Positions 4,938 to 6,166 of a stretch of 6,166 nucleotides of DNA are shown here, in pieces. How positions within the stretch are numbered: position 1 is the first letter of the stretch; the number at the start of each line of letters is the position of its first letter. This DNA is from Acidobacteriota bacterium (GTDB taxonomy: Bacteria; Acidobacteriota; Terriglobia; Acidiferrales; 2-02-FULL-67-57): assembly GCA_016189965.1 (NCBI GenBank), contig JACPRL010000079.1, positions 1 to 6,166 of the forward strand, given 5' to 3'. The notes under the pieces were generated by a model. The model was not told the origin of the DNA and ran no database searches. It worked only from the letters and a program-made list of their open reading frames with translations. The position numbers were made by a program, and so were the translations under genes.

Positions 4938-5540
4938 ATGCTGGATGCGGGCCAACCCCAGGACGCTCTGAACCGCGCGGCGCCCGCAGCGCAACGCGGT
5001 GAGCGCTCGCTTTCCCGTTCTCCCATTGGCTGGCTCCGGGATGTCGTGGTCGCCATCGCCCTCGCCCTACTCATCATTGCTTTCGTCTACCAGCCCGTCA
5101 AGGTCGAAGGCACCAGCATGGCGCCGCACCTGGTCGACCAGCAGCGCATCTTCGTCAACAAGTTCGTCTACAAGTTCGAGCCCATCGAGCGGGGCGACAT
5201 CGTCGTCTTCCGTTACCCCATCGACCCACGCAAATCCTTCATCAAACGGGTCGTCGGCCTGCCGGGCGAACTGGTGGAGATTCGCGGCGGCCGCGTTCTC
5301 ATCAATGGCCAGCCGCTGCGCGAAGAATACGTGCCGGCGGAGGAGTCCGACCACGACGACTTTCCGCCGCTGCGCCTGCCGGCGAACCACTACTTCGTCC
5401 TCGGCGACCACCGCCGCAGCTCGAACGACTCGCGCACCTGGGGCACCGTCCATCGACAGCACATCTACGGCAAAGCGGTCTTCGCCTACTGGCCGCCCGA
5501 GCGCTTCGGCCCGATTGAAACCACGAACGGAACCAAGTAG
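4938..5540 (+). CDS. lepB: Signal peptidase I (leader peptidase)
   Basis: This membrane-bound serine protease (family S26) removes signal peptides from Sec/Tat-exported proteins at the outer face of the inner membrane. It has 200 residues. A polar cytoplasmic stretch (1–33) precedes one transmembrane helix (about 35–51, DVVVAIALALLIIAFVY). Box B, VEGTSMAPHL, holds the nucleophile Ser60. RGDIVVFRYP (85–94) is followed by box D, KSFIKRVVGLPGE (99–111), with the general base Lys103. Box E, GDHRRSSNDSRTWG (156–169), has His where GDN is commonest; GDH variants are known in the family. The short single-helix form lacks the large inserts of enteric LepB. The catalytic dyad is intact, so the enzyme should be active; the barrel protein with its AAA-QQ site is a plausible substrate. 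It lies 35 nt upstream of carA on the same strand and is probably cotranscribed with it. The gene name is by family convention; sipA-type names would also fit. Confidence 0.95.
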   Translation: MLDAGQPQDALNRAAPAAQRGERSLSRSPIGWLRDVVVAIALALLIIAFVYQPVKVEGTSMAPHLVDQQRIFVNKFVYKFEPIERGDIVVFRYPIDPRKSFIKRVVGLPGELVEIRGGRVLINGQPLREEYVPAEESDHDDFPPLRLPANHYFVLGDHRRSSNDSRTWGTVHRQHIYGKAVFAYWPPERFGPIETTNGTK

Positions 5541-5564
5541 GATGCCGCTCGCCGCTCGCAAGGC

Positions 5565-5570
5565 AAGGAG
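5565..5570 (+). promoter_or_regulatory. Shine-Dalgarno of carA
   Basis: AAGGAG lies 5 nt before ATG 5576, a strong match that fixes the carA start. A GTG at 5572 is in another frame and does not lead into the CarA sequence. Confidence 0.7.
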
Positions 5571-5575
5571 AGTGA

Positions 5576-6166
5576 ATGGAGGCCATCCTCGCGCTAGAGG
5601 ACGGACGCGTCTTTAGGGGCAAGGGCTACGGCGCCCCGACGGCTCGGGGCGGCGAACTCGTTTTCAACACTTCCATCACCGGCTACCAGGAAATCTTCAC
5701 CGACCCCTCCTACGCCGGCCAGCTCGTCTGCCTCACCTATCCCCACATCGGCAACGTCGGCGCCAACCTGGACGACAACGAGGCCGCGCGGCCCTACATC
5801 GAAGGCCTGGTGGTGCGGGACTTCTCGGAGCTCGCCTCCAACTGGCGCAGCCAGCAGACGGCCGAGGACTTCCTCGCCCGCCACGGTATCCCCGCCATTA
5901 GCCACATTGACACGCGCGCCCTGGTGCGCCACCTGCGCACCCACGGCGCCATGCGTGCTCTCCTCTCCACCGTCTCGACCGACGCCCAAGCGCTGGTGGC
6001 CCAGGCCCGCGCGCTGCCGCCGATGGTCGGCCTCGACCTCGCCCGCACCGTGACGACAGCGACTCCTCATGACTGGGCGGAGCCGAGCGTTGAGTTGGCG
6101 CGGGAAGGGAAGGCGCCTGCCGCGCCGCGCTTCCGCGTCGTCGCCTACGACTACGGCATCAAGCAG
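5576..6166 (+). CDS. carA: Carbamoyl-phosphate synthase small subunit (3' truncated by window edge)
   Basis: CarA is the glutamine-hydrolysing subunit that passes ammonia to CarB to make carbamoyl phosphate for arginine and pyrimidine synthesis, in the cytoplasm. The 197 residues visible cover the N-terminal CPSase_sm_chain domain: EAILALEDGRVFRGKGYGA (2–20), GELVFNTSITGYQEIFTDPS (26–45), QLVCLTYPHIGNVGAN (49–64), the VVRDFSELASNWR segment (79–91), FLARHGIPAISHIDTRALVRHL (99–120) and RTHGAMRALLST (121–132). The frame then reaches VVAYDYGIKQ (188–197), the start of the glutamine amidotransferase domain, where the window ends. About half of the protein, including the catalytic Cys-His-Glu triad, is therefore missing. 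The start is fixed by AAGGAG 5 nt upstream. It follows lepB by 35 nt on the same strand. No pyrimidine- or arginine-responsive leader is visible in that gap, so transcription probably comes through lepB. Confidence 0.96.
   Translation, partial: MEAILALEDGRVFRGKGYGAPTARGGELVFNTSITGYQEIFTDPSYAGQLVCLTYPHIGNVGANLDDNEAARPYIEGLVVRDFSELASNWRSQQTAEDFLARHGIPAISHIDTRALVRHLRTHGAMRALLSTVSTDAQALVAQARALPPMVGLDLARTVTTATPHDWAEPSVELAREGKAPAAPRFRVVAYDYGIKQ

Noticed and set aside
5541..5575. Attenuator or pyrimidine-responsive leader before carA
   Set aside because: Only 35 nt with no clear hairpin or T tract; just a ribosome-binding site is visible.
5067..6070. Antisense frames opposite lepB and carA
   Set aside because: The plus strand has intact signal peptidase I and CarA motifs; the opposite frames are composition shadows.

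Overview
The window is a GC-rich bacterial chromosome segment carrying housekeeping genes, with a cluster of non-coding repeats in its middle third. The order hrcA–grpE–dnaJ, a signal-peptidase-I/carA pair, an exported beta-barrel-like protein (implying a Gram-negative envelope) and the style of dispersed repeats would fit an Acidobacteriota-like genome. That placement is an inference from gene content and general resemblance, not from a phylogenetic marker.

Left block (1–2618, + strand): a heat-shock cluster. It holds the C-terminal three quarters of the repressor HrcA (cut by the window edge), the complete nucleotide-exchange factor GrpE, and a complete type I DnaJ with J domain, G/F region, four zinc-binding CxxCxGxG repeats and C-terminal domains. 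dnaK, which sits between grpE and dnaJ in many bacteria, is not here: grpE and dnaJ are 5 nt apart.

Middle block (2615–4145): the repeat-rich part. Right after the dnaJ stop comes an 8-bp tandem array (about 11 units, G-quadruplex-capable). It is followed by a small two-helix membrane ORF at about 51% G+C, well below its neighbours, whose Shine-Dalgarno would be supplied by the end of the array. Next is a copy of a dispersed repeat whose reverse strand reads TTEAQRR..PQRAQR. Then comes a gene for an exported, probably outer-membrane beta-barrel protein. Immediately after its stop lies a second, inverted piece of the same repeat, then two inverted REP-like hairpins with GTAG feet and two compensatory base-pair swaps (a REPIN/BIME-like unit), then a 9-bp GC hairpin. 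These last elements lie between convergent genes.

Right block (4146–6166): a family 2 glycosyltransferase on the minus strand is divergent, across 63 nt, from lepB (signal peptidase I). lepB is followed after 35 nt by carA (carbamoyl-phosphate synthase small subunit), which runs off the right end.

The protein genes are mostly ordinary. The window does not show a defence system, prophage, CRISPR array or RNA gene. The most interesting signals are in the non-coding DNA, above all the REP-like pair with covariation.
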